From Gnetum montanum (lineage: Eukaryota > Streptophyta > Gnetopsida > Gnetales > Gnetaceae), in assembly GCA_015680685.1 (NCBI GenBank), contig MNCI01004863.1, positions 247,254-269,523 on the forward strand: a stretch of DNA of 22,270 bases. Reading direction: 5' to 3'. Made by a program: the position numbers and the translations under genes. Positions 19,075 through 22,270 of this stretch are shown one piece after another. The notes under the pieces are model-generated. The model saw nothing but the letters and a program-made list of their open reading frames with translations. It was not told the DNA's origin and did not search any database. Position 1 is the stretch's first letter; every line of letters starts with the position of its first letter.

Positions 19075-19200
19075 GGCTTACATAGGAACAACAATATCAT
19101 CTATTTGGTATTGTTATCCAAGCTATGATATCACGTACATTATATCGAGGGTCCAATATCAAGGGTTTGATATCAGCACTTGACAAACCATGATTCATCA

Positions 19201-21160
19201 TACCCCCATGACTGAATAACAACTCATCCTTGAGTCAAAGAAAATGAGGAAAAATTTCATTTAATTACAAATAGGGGATAGGTATGAGATTATTGAATGA
19301 CCATGGACTATTTCATACCGCAATGTGAGACTAAACAAAATTTGGACACAAACACAAAAGACAAAACTTGTGGAAATCATGGGGCTTCTGGTGGTGGTGG
19401 CTCCTCCATGAGTGCCTTTTCTTTGTCCTATGCTCCAGGCTTCTAAGATTGATACCGTTGAAGAAGTGCCTGATGTTTCTCCTCTTCTATCTAAGGATTA
19501 TGAGTCATCCATGTTGATGTTCCAATGTTTGATGGAGTCAGCACTTCTCATGGACACAACAACTACGGGAACACTTAATTGACCTTGACATATCATGCCA
19601 CAAATAGTCATCGTTTCTCTTCATAGGCTTGGGCCCTGACCTCTCCACCTTTTCCTTGGCTAGATTGTCCAGTGATAGGAGTTCCTTGATGGATGCTGAA
19701 TGATTGTGCCTCCTGCTTTGCATGTTTTGCATGAGGTCCTTGGCCTTTGCCTCCCGCTGGACATTTAGTTGCACCTTGAGAAGGTCCTCCTTGTTGTCCT
19801 ATTTTAAGGGCCATTTATAATCACACAAAGATCAATTGTTAATAAGGTTATTGAAAGAAGTTCAATTATTTCATACCTTACTCATTGTCTTTAATAAATG
19901 TTGAATTCTTTGCTTAGTGTGATTTTTTTCAAGGAAGCTAGCCTAAAAGTTTAATGTCAGACCTGATTTGTTTAGGTGACACATAAAAGGACACGTAATG
20001 GTTTTGAGGAACATTTGATAAAATGATAACAAAGGAAAGAATAGATTTGGCAATGAAGTACTTGGAAGGTATAAAATGATGTGGTGGTGTGCAACAAGTA
20101 CAAATTACAAAAGTCACGCAAGTGGGTCCTCCCCAAAGCAGGTTTCAACCTATAATGCCCTTGTGTAACCACACCTTAAAATGTCTGTAGGCACTAAAAG
20201 GGTTAAATGTAATCTACACTGATGCAACAAAACACACACATGTTAAATACCACTGTGATAAGGTATGAATTCTATGCCACACAAGACACAAGTTAGAAAT
20301 ACTTAGATAGTGAGATGAAATGAATCATAGAAGGGATTGCAAAGATTAGGACGCGAGGTAATTGACCCAGGACACAATGAATCCTGGATGTAGGACGTGA
20401 TTAATGTGTCATTAGCCCATCGCTCCAGAATCAAGACCAAGTCTAGTCCACTGATCAATGACATCGCATTGTTTCATCCAAGGATGAATAGCTATAAGAG
20501 CATCATGATAGCAAGGCATACAATCACTTGGTGTTTTGTCCAAGGGAGGAGTGATTTGGAATTTCTTTGTGGCACACATTTTTTTAGCCGCTTTGGCACT
20601 TTGTTCTTTCCAATAGTGAATCAAAGAAGCAACCAACCTTCAAGAATGGGTGCATATCTTTCCAGTGGAACCCCCAGAACAACATTGAGTTTCTTTAGGG
20701 AGTGCCTTTATTACTCTTACTTCTATTTTTTCTTAGATCTACAAGGATCTTAGTACGACCAGGCTGCATGATAGCACCTACAAAAGTCACCAAAGAGAAT
20801 TCATAAGTTCCCTTGATGTCACACCCTGGCCATTCCCTCTTAGTCTATCATTTTTTGCTCTGGGCATAATGATCACAAAATTACTTTAAGTTTTAATGAT
20901 GATAAGAATATCATCATACCTAGAATAGAACCTCTTATTCATAGAATGGATGGGTGGATGTTGTGGGCTTACTATCCAAATAATTAGTCACTTGTGACTT
21001 GATAGCAAAGAACAACACCTCAACCAACTGGTTACATGAGTGTTTTATTCATAGACAAGATTACGCACAAAAAGATTAAACAATAAATTAGAAATGAAAA
21101 AATGGAAAACAAAAAATTGTAAAATTGAAGAAAAGAAAAAATATTTATTAATTCTACTTG
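19201..21160 (-). mobile_element. 3' interior of the right element, largely non-coding
   Basis: Next to the LTR, 19201-19237 holds the PPT-side block (- strand GACTCAAGGATGAG then CATGGGGGTA). 20108-20170 matches the left element at 8324-8386. No protease, RT or integrase motif is visible in this part. A frame on the - strand from 20820 to 20584 stays open apart from one TAA (20695-20697) and reads FSLVTFVGAIMQPGRTKILV near its start; I do not recognise it. Another frame at 20636-20412 overlaps it, and two overlapping frames lie at 19538-19814; none has a motif. 20870-21160 is AT-rich and empty. Confidence 0.55.
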
Positions 21161-22123
21161 TTAGAATAGAGGATATTCCCCATAACTAAACTTTTGATCA
21201 TGGCAAGAATTAATAAATGGAAGGTTTGGATCCATGTGTTTTGGAAATATTGGGACTTGGTCATATCCAACCCATTGGGTGTCTTTGGATGTGGTGGTTG
21301 GAATGTAGCCAAATTGGGATTCACACACTTGATTAAATTTGACATAGTAGGACAAGTTATAAGATGTGGTTAATTGATAAGGAGTTGACCCACTATGGCA
21401 CCCTTGATCGTAAGATGGTATGAAAGGATCGATATGTCTCCCGATGTAGTTATATTCATTGTGCCACATGGTAGTTGGAGTATTGATTAGTGGCCCTGAT
21501 AAGGTAATAGGAGGCATTGATTTTGAAGGAGAAGGTGCATCACAACATTGGACTTGTGCTAAGCTGGTTGATGTAGTGGTTTCAGAACCGTGCTGTCTCT
21601 TCCTATGGTCATGCCTAAAGAAAGGACATGTTTGATGTTGTGGAGGACCTCCACTACTATTAATAGTAGCAGTACAAGTAATGTTTGTGGGTTGGTGCTA
21701 TGGTGCAAAATCTTTTGACACAACTAGTGGCGATGTAGAAGGAGATGAATGATGAGAATATTGAGGACGAGGAGAAGTGTAAGGAACATGAGGTGGTGAT
21801 CTTGTTGGAGAGGACATGGGTTGATAATACTCAAGAGAATAATAACGATGTGGTGAAATAGAGGATGTTGACATAGTTGGAAAAACAAGATGCTAGACAT
21901 AATAAGCACTTGAGTTTAGATGGTATGAAGAGTATGATCGGTTTGACGGTGGCCTCCCCCACGATTGGGGTTTTTGCCACTGTGGTTGAACACAATATTT
22001 TTGTATGAACTCTAGATGTAACATTTCTCCCCAATGCTCATGTCAATGTGACAAGATTGGGCATTGACCTTTGGGATAATCATACAGGAAAATATTACAT
22101 TGATACGATTGGTAGTTGAGTTC
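21161..22123 (-). pseudogene. Decayed 321-codon Ser/Pro/His/Tyr-rich frame in the right element
   Basis: One - strand frame is readable from 22123 to the stop at 21161, broken only by TGA at 22043-22045, TAG at 21893-21895 and TAG at 21698-21700. The upstream end is a TAA at 22124-22126. The N-terminal part reads NYQSYQCNIFLYDYPKGQCP and then QPQWQKPQSWGRPPSNRSYS. The middle is low-complexity (SPPHVPYTSPRPQYSHHSSP), and the end is Tyr/Pro/His-rich, closing with FSYGEYPLF. There is no CCHC knuckle, DSG, RT or integrase motif. By position, 5' of the non-coding 3' region of the same element, it could be a gag or an element-specific extra frame. The last 119 codons (from 21517) are still open. 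Confidence 0.5.
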
Positions 22124-22270
22124 TTATCCTTATTCTCTTCAACCCTTCTTTTCGATTGTCTAGTGGTGTTCTATCCTGTTTCTTTGTTCATCATGGTTCT
22201 ACCTCTAATAGTGTTGGCATATTCTCCACATTTTTCATGTATCCATTCCATCATCTTATTGATCTTTGCC
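22124..22270. other. Right edge, interior of the right element
   Basis: The 147 bases before the decayed frame (on the - strand) contain short broken frames only. The element continues beyond the window, so its gag-pol and 5' LTR, if present, are not visible here. Confidence 0.4.

Larger units (their letters stand above)
17967..19200 (-). mobile_element. LTR B, 3' LTR of the right element (1234 bp)
   Basis: On the - strand it begins TGATGAATCATGG (from 19200) and ends CACTCATCA (17967), the same terminal inverted repeats as LTR A. The TATA box (19069-19074), AATAAA (18892-18897), PPT-side block and last 65 bases all correspond to LTR A. Its extra length over LTR A is mostly a 363-bp internal tandem duplication; without it the LTR would be 871 bp. 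The five bases outside its 3' end are TCTAC (17962-17966). The partner 5' LTR would lie to the right of this window. Confidence 0.87.

Overview
This window looks like nuclear DNA of a land plant with a large, repeat-rich genome. It carries one intact, intronless gene for a plant-type DUF2921 membrane protein, surrounded by old Ty3/gypsy LTR retrotransposon sequence full of stop codons. A gymnosperm such as a conifer would fit the low gene density and long decayed repeats, but that is inference; no marker in the sequence fixes the species. There are no bacterial features, CRISPR arrays, tRNAs or rRNAs that I can see.

Layout, left to right. 1-300 is a degenerate minisatellite. 300-1064 holds nothing I recognise. 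A purine tract at 1065-1080 is followed by about 1.9 kb (1081 to ~2940) that reads like an LTR or promoter: clustered TTACGC/GCGTAA palindromes, a TATA box at 2266 and a duplicated 26-mer. From ~3000 to 9880, on the + strand, lies a decayed Athila-clade Ty3/gypsy element: gag tail, protease, reverse transcriptase, RNase H, integrase, a long 3' non-coding stretch and a 797-bp 3' LTR (LTR A, 9084-9880). No matching 5' LTR is visible. 9881-11080 is AT-rich and contains a broken LINE-like reading frame. 11415-14678 (- strand) is the DUF2921 gene, with a likely poly(A) signal at 11081-11086. 14679-16440 is upstream and intergenic DNA. 16440-17800 is C-rich with broken reading frames. 17967-19200 is a second LTR of the same family as LTR A (LTR B, - strand), enlarged by a 363-bp tandem duplication. 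19201-22270 is the interior of that second element, on the - strand, with a decayed 321-codon reading frame of unknown function.

How the parts relate. The two LTRs share TGATGA...TCATCA ends, the same PPT-side sequence and nearly the same TATA-to-AATAAA spacing (178 and 177 nt). They lie in opposite orientation, with both 3' ends facing the gene. LTR B points in the gene's transcription direction and LTR A points against it. The mobile-element reading frames are broken mainly by C-to-T and G-to-A type changes, which fits methylation-driven decay, while the host gene is fully open.

I did not find a convincing new biological system. The most unusual items are the nested TTACGC palindrome cluster, the exact-length 363-bp LTR duplication, and the unrecognised decayed reading frame at 21161-22123.
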